A DNA stretch of 64,000 nucleotides from Acidobacteriota bacterium (GTDB lineage Bacteria > Acidobacteriota > Terriglobia > Bryobacterales > Bryobacteraceae): the NCBI GenBank assembly GCA_018268935.1, contig JAFDVS010000026.1, positions 62,001-126,000 on the forward strand. The letters are read 5' to 3'. Under the pieces are notes generated by a model that saw nothing but the letters and a program-made list of their open reading frames with translations, did not search any database and was not told the origin of the DNA. Both the position numbers and the translations under genes were made by a program. This document shows, in pieces, positions 16,330 through 24,883 of this stretch (position 1 is its first letter; every line of letters starts with the position of its first letter).

Positions 16330-17783
16330 GACGGCTCCTCCATCAATGGCAGCGTCAACACACCAGCCCACAACAGCGCGCGCATGTGCCGGTACACTTC
16401 ATCGCTGTCAACACCAGCGTTGGTCTTTGCCCACTGCGCGTGCTGCTCCGCACGTATTTCCCCATTGCATCGCGGCGTCATTCGCGCCAACCATTCCGGC
16501 ACTTCCCATTCCCCCGCCAACGGATATTCCGTCAGGAACGTGTAATGGGAAGGCCGTAAGCCACCCCCTTCCGGCTTGTGACACACATGCAACTCCCATC
16601 CCGTCCCGCAAACCGGCCGCAAATCACCCGCTTCGGACCTGGCGATTTCCGTCTCTCTGTCCAGGCACATCTCCAAGTCCTCTACAGCCGCGTTCTCATG
16701 AAACCGCGCCCTCCGGTGGAAGCTCTGCCGCTCTCCGCCATGCGCCTGCACCATCAAATGTCCGATCACCACTGCCTGCGCCTTCAGCCCCCGATACAAC
16801 TCCGCCCATTGTTCCAGCACCGCTGTGCTGTCGTTGCCGTGCACCACCTGCTGCATGGCAAAGTGCATCGGCGCGTAAGTGTCCCGCACAAACAGCGCCG
16901 TATCATGCCGGGCCGCCTCCGCCCCCAACCACCGCACTACTCGTTGATCCAGGGTTTCTCCTTCGCGGTCCGTCCCTTCAACCAGACAGTACAGCCGACC
17001 CCCCGGCGCCAGATGCAGAGGCAAATCACGAATCAACCGCTCCAGAATCGCCTCCCCATCCTTTCCTCCACAGGAATACACCACATCTCCTGTGAGCGAA
17101 GGCTCGAACGGTGGATTCGATGCGATTCGGTCAAACTGCATCCCGCTCACCGGTGCGAACAGATCCCCCTGCACGACTCGCACATTTTCCAGTCCATTCA
17201 ACTGGCAGTTCCATTCGGTAAAGCGAACCGCCCGATCCACGATATCGACGGCCCACACTTCCCGTGCGAACGCAGACGCCAACATCGCCGCTAGCCCAGC
17301 CCCCGTCCCAATGTCGAGGAAGCGGTCACAGGGACTCCGGCCAATATACTGGAGAAACTGGCGGCACAACCCCTCCGATCCCGACATCACAAAATCGTTG
17401 CCGCCATATCCCAAACGGTCAGAAGCCACCAGGAGCCCAAACGCCGGATGCATCAGCACAGGACACCGCTGCTCCGCGTTCAGCAGACCCGTCTCCCGCA
17501 TCAGACGCTCCACTTCTTTTGGTAGATAGCGCGTAATTTCTTCCTTTCCCATGGGCTTTCCGCCCAGCAGCAACCGCGCCAGAAATAGAGCCAACCCATC
17601 GCCCCGGTAGCGCTCCTCCAGAGCTTCCTGCCTCGCCCCTCTTGCATACAGCAGTTCATGCATCGACACCGCGCCGAAATTCGCCAGCAAAAACTCCTCG
17701 CTGTATCCCGATTCGTTTAAAAACCCACGCAAGGTATCGAAGTCTGCTCTTCCCACGCTACTCAGCGGAAACTCAAGCGCCAT
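16326..17783 (-). CDS. Paralogous methyltransferase 2 (NPPF type)
   Basis: The 485-aa protein has the same plan as its neighbours. An N-terminal domain (FLNESGYSEEFLLANFG, LFLARLLLGGKPM) leads to a core with SAM motif I FLDIGTGAGLAAM (155-167), acidic motif II VWAVDI and motif IV ASNPPFEPS (223-226). A C-terminal tail (WLARMTPRCNGEIRAEQHAQ) closes it. The DGxxT/E-type tail resembles PqqD-like or winged-helix accessory domains. NPPF marks an amino-methyltransferase (PrmC/HemK, RsmC or N6-adenine type). The start overlaps the upstream stop by 11 bp and the stop shares ATGA with gene 1, indicating one operon. No substrate can be named. Confidence 0.83.
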   Translation of the reverse strand: MALEFPLSSVGRADFDTLRGFLNESGYSEEFLLANFGAVSMHELLYARGARQEALEERYRGDGLALFLARLLLGGKPMGKEEITRYLPKEVERLMRETGLLNAEQRCPVLMHPAFGLLVASDRLGYGGNDFVMSGSEGLCRQFLQYIGRSPCDRFLDIGTGAGLAAMLASAFAREVWAVDIVDRAVRFTEWNCQLNGLENVRVVQGDLFAPVSGMQFDRIASNPPFEPSLTGDVVYSCGGKDGEAILERLIRDLPLHLAPGGRLYCLVEGTDREGETLDQRVVRWLGAEAARHDTALFVRDTYAPMHFAMQQVVHGNDSTAVLEQWAELYRGLKAQAVVIGHLMVQAHGGERQSFHRRARFHENAAVEDLEMCLDRETEIARSEAGDLRPVCGTGWELHVCHKPEGGGLRPSHYTFLTEYPLAGEWEVPEWLARMTPRCNGEIRAEQHAQWAKTNAGVDSDEVYRHMRALLWAGVLTLPLMEEPS

Positions 17784-20283
17784 GAATCACCTCGTAACCC
17801 CACAACAACTGCAAGCCAAACAGCGTATTCGCCGCACTCACTCCATGCTCACCCATCGTGCTTACAATTTCTGTCACCGTCCGCTGTCCATCCGCCAAAG
17901 GCAGCATCACCTCCAACCATGCGGGGAACGGAAACTCAACCGCAAATGGATGCTCGATCACCAACGCTTTCGTGCCGCCAGTGAATTCACCGTTCCACAT
18001 CTCGTGCGTCTCACGGATGCGCCACTTCTCCCCGAGCCGGGGACGAACCTTCGCAAACCCGGCATCGAAGCCTTCTGCCTGCCGTGCACACTCCCAGTCG
18101 AAACTACGGTGCGACGCCTCTGTATCGAGCGGGGGAGCCATCGCGCGCACAACCAGCGGAACTTCCACTGGCGAAATCATAATCACCACATCATCCACTG
18201 ATCGTGAGTCCGCCTTCGCCAACATTCGGATACACTCCTCCAGAGTCGCTGCCATCGGGTTGGGCCCGCGCGACATTTCCACTGCGAACTCCACGGTCGA
18301 CCGTTCCCGTAACTGGTACAAATGGATTCCGCAGCTTCTCCCCGCCGGAATCAGGTCCCGAACCTGCGCCTCAATTTTCTCGCCCGCATGCCAACAGATC
18401 GTGCCCCCTGTGACCAGCTTTCCCTTCGGCGCCAAGTACCCCACCGCCCGATTCAGCGTGCGTGCCAATCGCTTCTCGCCACCCGCCGGTTTCAGCGTCG
18501 CTTCCAACATCTCGCGCTGCATATTCGGCACCAGCACCAGTTCAAATCGGGCTCCATCTTCCAGTCCCGCCTTCACTTGCACATTCGTAATTCCACGTTG
18601 CCGCAATTGGGCTTCCAACGCCTGCCTCAACCGCGGCGAGGTCTCGACGGCAACCACTGTCTTCGCCCGCTTGCTCGCCGCAAACACGGTATCATCCACA
18701 CCTGCTTTCATTACGAGAATCCGCTCATGCTCTTTGTCTGGAATCCACCGCGACAGCGGCTCGTCCTCCAAAGATTCCAGCTCCGGATGCCGGTTTCGTT
18801 GACTGTGCTCCAAGCGCTCGGCTTTTCTCTCCGCCGCCTCAGACCTCTCCTGCAAGGCCCCGACGCCGACGCAGACGGCCATGCTCGCCAGCACCTCTGG
18901 CTCGCATACCGCACCAACCTTGTCCACGATCTCCCGACCGCTGCCCCCACACGCTGCAGCACTCAGAACATTACGCATCACAGCATGCACTGGTTGGGAC
19001 TTCACAATCGGCTTCATCGACCGCAGAACACAGTCCACTTCCACAAACTCCCCGTTGCGCACTGTGCTCAGCACATCCACCATGCAGTGGCCACTCGTCG
19101 CCCACTGCCCATCGAGTATCCGCTCGCGCCACCCCGTCTTGCGATAGGCCTCATCCCACTCGATCCGCCGCTCCATTTCCTCGACACTCGCATCCCGGCC
19201 AAGTTGCTCCATGAACGCGAACGCTGCATCCTTCTCTACGATGAGATGTCCGGTGCTCACGTGCGTTGCCAACAACCCTCCGTAGAACCGGTCGCATTCC
19301 GCCACAGTGCCTGGTCCCGATCCCGTCTTCATCAAGTGCCCCGCCGTATAGGAGTCCGTCGACATCCGTGACCGCACAAAATAGGCGATCCCGGCACCTT
19401 CCACCCACCTCCCCATTCGCGCGAACAGTGAATCCCCCTTGCGATCCGTCCCCAGCACCTGGCAATACAGCCGCCCCCTCGGCTCCAACCTCTCTACAGC
19501 GCCCCGCACCACCCGCTCCATCAGTTGCTCCCCATCGGCACCCCCGAGCGCGTAGATCATGCCATGGCGCAGGGGCGGCTCAAACGGCGGATTGCACGCA
19601 ATCCGGTCGAACCTCATCCCTTCCACCGGCTGATACATATCACCGCAAACCACATGCATCTTCGCTTCATCAACCCCGTTCAGCCGGCGATTGAATTCCA
19701 TACACGCAATTGATCGTTCGGTGATATCCGTCGCCCAAACCTCGTCAGCGAAACGCGTCGCGCACAACGCCCCCAATCCCGCTCCTGAGCCTACTTCCAG
19801 AAACCTTCGGCACCTCGTGCGGCCGATCGCGTTCACATAGGTGCGGCTCAAATGCTCAAGCGCCGACATTACGAAATCCGGACCCGCATATCCTTGCCCA
19901 TCGGAAGATTCCGGCCGGTCAGAGGCCACATAGAACCCCAGCGCCGGGTACAGCAGGACCGGACAGCGCCCGCTCACATCGTAGAGCCCGAGCGCCTGCA
20001 GAATATCGAACACGTTCCCGGGAATCAGCCGCGACGCCTCCCGCCATGGCACGGCGTAACCACCCAGAAGCAACCGCGCAAGCAACATTTGCAAACCCGG
20101 CTGCTCAATCTGCACCTTCAGTCTCGCCCGCTCCTCGCCATCCGCCATCAGCAGATCGTTCAGTTCCTCCACTCGGAACGCCGCAAGCAACGCCTTCTCC
20201 GTGTACCGCGCCTCCTCAAAATACCGCACCAGCGTCTGAAACTGTTCCGCTGTTCCCAGCCGCGCGGGAAACGATGAAGCCAT
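17773..20283 (-). CDS. Paralogous methyltransferase 3 with a second Rossmann-like half
   Basis: The 836-aa leading gene of the operon has the paralogue plan in its first ~450 residues: SAM motif I FLEVGSGAGLGAL at 161-173 and motif IV ACNPPFEPP with NPPF at 231-234. The extra half (~520-770) looks like another, degenerate methyltransferase fold: ERILVMKAGVDDTVFAASK, VVAVETSPRLRQALEAQL and VKAGLEDGARFELVLVPN mimic motifs I to IV but lack NPPF. The end (ADGQRTVTEIVSTMGEHGV) is a PqqD-like or winged-helix-like tail shared with the paralogues. The gene is divergent from tssK with only 65 bp between starts. Confidence 0.8.
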   Translation of the reverse strand: MASSFPARLGTAEQFQTLVRYFEEARYTEKALLAAFRVEELNDLLMADGEERARLKVQIEQPGLQMLLARLLLGGYAVPWREASRLIPGNVFDILQALGLYDVSGRCPVLLYPALGFYVASDRPESSDGQGYAGPDFVMSALEHLSRTYVNAIGRTRCRRFLEVGSGAGLGALCATRFADEVWATDITERSIACMEFNRRLNGVDEAKMHVVCGDMYQPVEGMRFDRIACNPPFEPPLRHGMIYALGGADGEQLMERVVRGAVERLEPRGRLYCQVLGTDRKGDSLFARMGRWVEGAGIAYFVRSRMSTDSYTAGHLMKTGSGPGTVAECDRFYGGLLATHVSTGHLIVEKDAAFAFMEQLGRDASVEEMERRIEWDEAYRKTGWRERILDGQWATSGHCMVDVLSTVRNGEFVEVDCVLRSMKPIVKSQPVHAVMRNVLSAAACGGSGREIVDKVGAVCEPEVLASMAVCVGVGALQERSEAAERKAERLEHSQRNRHPELESLEDEPLSRWIPDKEHERILVMKAGVDDTVFAASKRAKTVVAVETSPRLRQALEAQLRQRGITNVQVKAGLEDGARFELVLVPNMQREMLEATLKPAGGEKRLARTLNRAVGYLAPKGKLVTGGTICWHAGEKIEAQVRDLIPAGRSCGIHLYQLRERSTVEFAVEMSRGPNPMAATLEECIRMLAKADSRSVDDVVIMISPVEVPLVVRAMAPPLDTEASHRSFDWECARQAEGFDAGFAKVRPRLGEKWRIRETHEMWNGEFTGGTKALVIEHPFAVEFPFPAWLEVMLPLADGQRTVTEIVSTMGEHGVSAANTLFGLQLLWGYEVIHGA

Positions 20284-20348
20284 CTCAAGAGAGTAGCCGA
20301 TCCGCCCGCGGCGCCGGAAGATCCGCGAAATCTGCTACGTTGGTGGAA

Positions 20349-21698
20349 ATGCGTCGTCTCCAACCCGTCATCTGGATGAAAGGTACTTTCCTCAACGCGC
20401 AGTACCTCCAAAGTCAGGATCGCTTCCTCGACAATATCCTCAATTTCCAGATGGACGCGCTGAGTTCCTACCCTTGGGGCTTTCGCGAAATCCGGCTCGA
20501 TCAGGAAGCCCTGGCCGGCGGGAACGTCGCCATTTCCAAAGCCTCCGGCATCTTCCCCGACGGCCTCCTCTTCGATATCCCCGACGCCGATCAGGCCCCG
20601 CCCGTCCGCCCCATTGCCGAGTATTTCGAAAAAGATCAGACTACCTGCGACGTTTATCTTTCCATCCCTGCCTACCGCGAAAAGGGTCTCAACGTCGCTA
20701 TGGCCTCGCGCACTTCCGACACCCGCTTCGTCTCCGATGTCCTTATGCTCCGCGACGAAAACACCGGCACCATGGAAAAACCCGTCCAGGTCGCGCGCAA
20801 GAATCTCCGTTTCCTCTTCGAAGGTGAAAACCTCAAAGGCTACTCCTCCCTCCGCGTCGCCCGCATCAAGCGCCACCCATCCGGCACCCTCCACATCGAC
20901 AGCAAATTCCAACCCCCGCTGCTCGACATCACCACCAGCGACTACCTCATGTCGATTGCTCGCCGCCTGGTGGAAATCCTCTCCGCCAAAAGCAGCATTC
21001 TCTCCGGCCTCCGCCGCCAGAAGAACCTCACCCTCGCCGACTTCGGAGCCTCCGACATCGCCAATTTCTGGCTCCTCTACACCATCAATTCCCACTTCCC
21101 GCTGCTCCAGCACATCTACGAAACCAAGCGCGGCCATCCGCAGGATTTGTTCGCGCATCTTCTTTCGCTCGCCGGAGCCCTCACCACTTTCTCCACCACG
21201 CTCCACCCGCGCGATCTCCCCAAGTACAACCACGACGACCTTGAGCCCCCGTTCACTGACCTCGACGAAAAGGTCCGCACGCTGCTCGAAACCGTCGTCC
21301 CCAGCAACTTCGTCTCGCTCCCGCTGAAGCAGGTATCGCCCTACATCTACGCCACCGCCCTCGCCGACGACAAATATTTCAAGGACACCCGTATGTACCT
21401 CGCCGTCAGCAGTGAGATGAACGAAGGCGAGCTCATCAACAAGGTGCCGTCACTGGTCAAGGTCTGCAGCGCCACGCAAATCGAAGTGCTCGTACAGAAA
21501 GCGCTCCCCGGCGTCACCCTCACGCACATGCAGCGCCCCCCCAGCGCGATCCCCATCAAGCTCAATCACCAATACTTCAGCCTCAACATGAGCGGCGTCT
21601 ATTGGGAAACCGTCCTCCGCGGCCGCAACCTCGCCGCCTACGTCCCCGGCGACTTTCCAGCCCCCCAACTGGAACTCATCATACTTCTACCGGAATAG
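20349..21698 (+). CDS. tssK: TssK, T6SS baseplate adaptor
   Basis: From ATG 20349 the product is 449 aa, the standard TssK (ImpJ/VasE) size; longer upstream ORF sequence is non-homologous. Diagnostic blocks are QPVIWMKGTFLNAQYLQSQD at the N-terminus, FREIRLDQEALAGGNVAISKASGIFPDGLLFD (~40-75), and the C-terminal LPGVTLTHMQRPPSAIPIKLNHQYF with GVYWETV. TssK trimers link the baseplate (TssFG) to the TssJLM membrane complex. It sits alone, 16 kb from the tssBC operon and on the opposite strand. The usual partners tssL, tssJ and tssM are not adjacent. Confidence 0.93.
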   Translation: MRRLQPVIWMKGTFLNAQYLQSQDRFLDNILNFQMDALSSYPWGFREIRLDQEALAGGNVAISKASGIFPDGLLFDIPDADQAPPVRPIAEYFEKDQTTCDVYLSIPAYREKGLNVAMASRTSDTRFVSDVLMLRDENTGTMEKPVQVARKNLRFLFEGENLKGYSSLRVARIKRHPSGTLHIDSKFQPPLLDITTSDYLMSIARRLVEILSAKSSILSGLRRQKNLTLADFGASDIANFWLLYTINSHFPLLQHIYETKRGHPQDLFAHLLSLAGALTTFSTTLHPRDLPKYNHDDLEPPFTDLDEKVRTLLETVVPSNFVSLPLKQVSPYIYATALADDKYFKDTRMYLAVSSEMNEGELINKVPSLVKVCSATQIEVLVQKALPGVTLTHMQRPPSAIPIKLNHQYFSLNMSGVYWETVLRGRNLAAYVPGDFPAPQLELIILLPE

Positions 21699-22024
21699 AC
21701 TCGGCGACGAACTCAATTTGTATTCGGCGGCATCACTTCCCTGTCTTTTTTGGCGTTTTCCGGTTGCTCGACGCAGTCAGTCGAACCACGTGCTGCACGG
21801 CTTCTTCGACCGCGCCTGCTGGGAACATCTTCCTCCAGACGGGCCGGCCACCATCCTTCGGCCACTCCTCAAGGACCAGGCCCGCGGCCTCTTCCCGCAA
21901 AATGATTGTTCTGGCAGCATTGTTGAACGCCCGCCAAGAACTTTTGCCTTCGAGCACAGCACCCATTTGTCTTTGTAGCGATCAAATGCTGTCCATCCCA
22001 TATTCCAGAACTTCTCAGCCAACC
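21699..22024. other. Gap after tssK with weak small-ORF signal
   Basis: The gap separates tssK from the convergent PLP enzyme gene. It holds two overlapping minus-strand ORFs discussed separately. No RNA gene, terminator hairpin or repeat is evident to me. Confidence 0.4.
21733..21966 (-). CDS. Possible small protein, perhaps frameshifted
   Basis: This 77-aa ORF reads MGAVLEGKSSWRAFNNAART, an acidic-helical middle (EEAAGLVLEEWPKDGGRP) and a basic tail (RKTPKKTGK). Its composition and codon pattern look protein-like. A second frame from 22022 begins MAEKFWNMGWTAFDRYKDK and reaches exactly the same point before turning improbable. Joining the two by one frameshift near 21967 would give a ~97-aa protein. 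I do not recognise a family. Confidence 0.4.
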   Translation of the reverse strand: MGAVLEGKSSWRAFNNAARTIILREEAAGLVLEEWPKDGGRPVWRKMFPAGAVEEAVQHVVRLTASSNRKTPKKTGK

Positions 22025-23257
22025 CTAACCCAACGCCTGCTCAAAATCCCCCAACAAATCCCGCCAATCCTCGATCCCAATCGACATCCGCACCAACCCA
22101 TCCGTCACCCCCGCAATCTCCAATTCCTCCGCCGATACCGACGAATGCGTCGTCGACTTCGGATGACACACCAGCGTCTCCACCCCACCCAGCGACACCG
22201 CATTCCTCGCCAGCCGCAACCTCCGCAAAAAATCAAACGCCGCCGGCTTCCCTCCGCGCAGCTCCAGCGACATCATCGCCCCCGGGTAATCGCACTGCGC
22301 ATCGCGAATCCGGATCTGATCCGCATCCTCAAACAAACTCGGATAGTGAATCTTCTCCACCTGCGCATGCCCCGCCAGCCGCTCCGCGATCCTCTGCGCA
22401 TTCTTCGACGCCTTATTCATCCGCAGATTCACCGTCGGCAGCCGCGAGTCCAGCATCCAGCATTCATCCGGCTGCAGAATATTCCCAAACAAACCCCGCC
22501 GCGCCTTAATCGTCTTCACCAGCGAAGCGTCCGCCGTCAACGCCACCCCGCTCAACATATCGCTGAACCCGCCCAGGTACTTCGTCCCCGAATACAAACA
22601 CACATCCGCCCCCAGAGCCAGCGGATGCTGAAACGTCGGCCCCAGAAACGTGTTGTCCACCATCACCAGCGGCCGCGACCCGCAACGCCCCGCAGCCTCC
22701 ACCGCCTGCCGGATATCCGTCATCATCAGCGTCGGATTCGCCGGCGTTTCAATCAACACCACCCGCAGATTCTCCGTCTTCTCAATCGCCTCCACCAGCT
22801 CCGCCCCGCGTCCCGCGCGCACCGCCGTCCCGCGAATCCCGAACGGTTCCAAAAACTCGTGAATCAAATGCTGCGTCCCGCCATACAGCGGCACCGTATA
22901 CACAATCCGATCCCCCGGCCGCGCAAACGCCAATATCGACGTCATAATCGCCGCCATCCCCGAATTGAACACCACCGCCGCCTTCGCCCCCTTCTCCAGG
23001 GGCACAATCTGGTCCTCCAATATCTCCGCATTCGGATGATTGAAGCGGCTGTAAATCAAGTCCACATGTTCCCCGGGCATCGCCTGCGAACGCCCGCCTG
23101 CAATCGCGAAAGCGCGCTCGGCCGCTTCGGGACTGGTGAAAACGTAAGTAGAACTGCGAAATACCGCCGGACGTGCCGACCCGACGCTAAGCGCGGGGTC
23201 GAATCCCCGCGTCAGCACCGCTGTCAGCGGCCGCATCGGATGATTTTCTTTGTCCAT
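22025..23257 (-). CDS. Trans-sulfuration PLP enzyme (cystathionine gamma-synthase / methionine gamma-lyase family)
   Basis: The 410-aa protein is a fold-type I PLP enzyme of the Cys/Met metabolism family. Visible signatures are YSRFNHPNAEILEDQIV (~70-86), NSGMAAIMTSI, YGGTQHLI (stacking Tyr of the PLP site, ~125), DNTFLGPTFQHPLALGAD and the Schiff-base lysine in LYSGTKYLGGFSD (~225). Such enzymes make or break C-S bonds in methionine and cysteine metabolism. The exact reaction cannot be separated from sequence alone. ATG 23257 has CAGGGC just upstream. The gene overlaps the end of the upstream P-loop gene by about 70 bp and ends convergently to tssK. Confidence 0.87.
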   Translation of the reverse strand: MDKENHPMRPLTAVLTRGFDPALSVGSARPAVFRSSTYVFTSPEAAERAFAIAGGRSQAMPGEHVDLIYSRFNHPNAEILEDQIVPLEKGAKAAVVFNSGMAAIMTSILAFARPGDRIVYTVPLYGGTQHLIHEFLEPFGIRGTAVRAGRGAELVEAIEKTENLRVVLIETPANPTLMMTDIRQAVEAAGRCGSRPLVMVDNTFLGPTFQHPLALGADVCLYSGTKYLGGFSDMLSGVALTADASLVKTIKARRGLFGNILQPDECWMLDSRLPTVNLRMNKASKNAQRIAERLAGHAQVEKIHYPSLFEDADQIRIRDAQCDYPGAMMSLELRGGKPAAFDFLRRLRLARNAVSLGGVETLVCHPKSTTHSSVSAEELEIAGVTDGLVRMSIGIEDWRDLLGDFEQALG

Positions 23258-23846
23258 GCCCTGAGTGTAGCGCCGCGCTCACAAACGCGCCCAGCTCCGC
23301 GAACCCCGCAAAACCCGGCTTCCCCTTCAACCACCGCTCCGGCACCCCAGCCCACGGCACCGCTCCCACCAGCGGCCGCTTCCAATACAACGCATCCGCC
23401 CGCTCCAGAAACAACCGTGCCGATTCCTTGAAATCCACCGTCTCCGGATCCAGCACCGCCACATACACATCCGGCTTCAAGAACCCCAACACGCTATTCG
23501 ATTCCAAAATCACATTCTCATGAGCACCCATCAACTCGCGCAGCACCGGCATCGCATGCCCCAAGTCCCCCATCGCCGTCCGCAACCAATACGCCCGCGC
23601 AGCCCCCGCCGCCAGATACCGGCCCGAATCCGTCCCATCCACCACCACCTGCTCATCCAGCACATACGGATGCTCCGGATTCTCCGGCGCGCAATCGCAC
23701 GGCTTCCCATCCAGACTGCAAATCCCATGCCCGTGCTGCGTAATCTTCACCGCCACCCAATCCATCTCCCGCAAGGCCGCGATGATCCCGCACATCACCG
23801 AGGTCTTCCCCACATTCCGCGAATGCCCACCTACGGCAACCAGCAT
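23187..23846 (-). CDS. MobB-like P-loop NTPase
   Basis: The ATG at 23846 overlaps the lpxD stop as TGATG and has GGAGGGG just upstream. This gives 219 aa and places the P-loop GGHSRNVGKTS at residues 6-16. Following blocks KITQHGHGICS, PYVLDEQ and YWLRT, with VILESNSVLGFLKPD as a Walker-B-like strand, resemble MobB (molybdopterin-guanine dinucleotide synthesis) or related SIMIBI-type NTPases. The ORF extends upstream to 24020, but that part lies inside lpxD and is low-complexity. A molybdenum-cofactor role would fit the sulfite dehydrogenase elsewhere in the window, but this is inference. Confidence 0.6.
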   Translation of the reverse strand: MLVAVGGHSRNVGKTSVMCGIIAALREMDWVAVKITQHGHGICSLDGKPCDCAPENPEHPYVLDEQVVVDGTDSGRYLAAGAARAYWLRTAMGDLGHAMPVLRELMGAHENVILESNSVLGFLKPDVYVAVLDPETVDFKESARLFLERADALYWKRPLVGAVPWAGVPERWLKGKPGFAGFAELGAFVSAALHSGHGQRKSSDAAADSGADAGIRPRA

Positions 23847-24877
23847 CACCCCTCCTCCAACAATCGCGCCACCTGCTGCTTCAGCTCCAGCAACTCCTTC
23901 CGCATCTCCGGCAGTTTCGCCACATTCGCCAGTTGCTCCAGGATCTCCTTCAACGGCCGCGCCGGTGTGCCCCACACCACCTCTCCGCTGCGAATCACCT
24001 TCGACGTCAACACGCCGCATCCCGATCCCAGCACCGCCCTCGACTCAATCCGAGCCTTATCCCCAATGCCCACCTGCCCGCCGATCACCGCGTAATCCTC
24101 AACCACCACCGCGCCCGAAAAGCCGGTCTGCGCCGCCACCACAACATGATTCCCGATCCGGCAATTGTGGCCCACATGCACCATATTGTCGATCTTCACC
24201 CCATCCCCAATCCAAGTCACGCCCAGCGCCGCACGGTCCACCGTCGCGTTCGCTCCTATCTCGCAATCGTCCCCAATCCGCACACGGCCCACCTGGGGAA
24301 ATTTTTCCCAACGCCCCTTCTCCATCACGAAGCCAAATCCATCGGCGCCAATCACGCATCCGGCATGCAATACCGCCCGTTCCCCGATATCCACATCATC
24401 GTAGATCGTGACATTGGCATGCAGCCGCGACCCGGCCCCAATCGTCACCCGCTTGCCCACTACACACCCCGCGCCAATCACGCTCCCTGCGCCGATCTTC
24501 GCTCCATCGCCTACCACCGCCCTTGGCCCGATCGAAACCCCATCGCCTAATTCCACTCCCTCGCCAATCACCGCCGTCGCATGCACTCCCGCCGGGGGAG
24601 CCTCCACAGGATGAAACCGGTGCAGCAGGCGCGCAAACGCCCCGCGCGGATCCTTCGTCCGGATCACGGTCCGCCCCGCCGTATTCACAAACTCCGGAGT
24701 CACCAGCAGACACCCCGCCGCCGATGCCAGCGCCGTCTGCGCCGCCTTGCGATTCCCTACAAACGCCACCTCATCGTGCCCCGCCGATTCCAGGTCCGCC
24801 ACTCCGGCGATCTCCCGCTCTCCATCGCCTTCGCACGTGCAGCCCAACCACTCGGCAATTTCACGGACACGAATCAT
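23846..24877 (-). CDS. lpxD: LpxD, UDP-3-O-acyl-glucosamine N-acyltransferase
   Basis: The 343-aa protein adds the N-linked hydroxyacyl chain in lipid A synthesis. It starts with the LpxD uridine-binding-type domain (REIAGVADLESAGHDEVAFVGN, ~22-43). A left-handed beta-helix of hexapeptide repeats follows (VIGEGVELGDGVSIG and many more, ~100-300). The catalytic histidine region is NMVHVGHNCRIGN (~235). A C-terminal helix with heptad-like leucines ends in LLELKQQVARLLEEG. The gene shares TGATG with the MobB-like gene and lies 6 bp after the DUF1501 gene in reverse order, so it may be co-transcribed with both. It shows that the cell has an LPS-type outer membrane. Confidence 0.94.
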   Translation of the reverse strand: MIRVREIAEWLGCTCEGDGEREIAGVADLESAGHDEVAFVGNRKAAQTALASAAGCLLVTPEFVNTAGRTVIRTKDPRGAFARLLHRFHPVEAPPAGVHATAVIGEGVELGDGVSIGPRAVVGDGAKIGAGSVIGAGCVVGKRVTIGAGSRLHANVTIYDDVDIGERAVLHAGCVIGADGFGFVMEKGRWEKFPQVGRVRIGDDCEIGANATVDRAALGVTWIGDGVKIDNMVHVGHNCRIGNHVVVAAQTGFSGAVVVEDYAVIGGQVGIGDKARIESRAVLGSGCGVLTSKVIRSGEVVWGTPARPLKEILEQLANVAKLPEMRKELLELKQQVARLLEEG

Positions 24878-24883
24878 GCGCTG

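Noticed and set aside
21602..23431. Long plus-strand ORF of 609 codons opposite the PLP enzyme
   Set aside because: Antisense to a clear trans-sulfuration enzyme; His/Arg/Pro/Gln-rich shadow composition.
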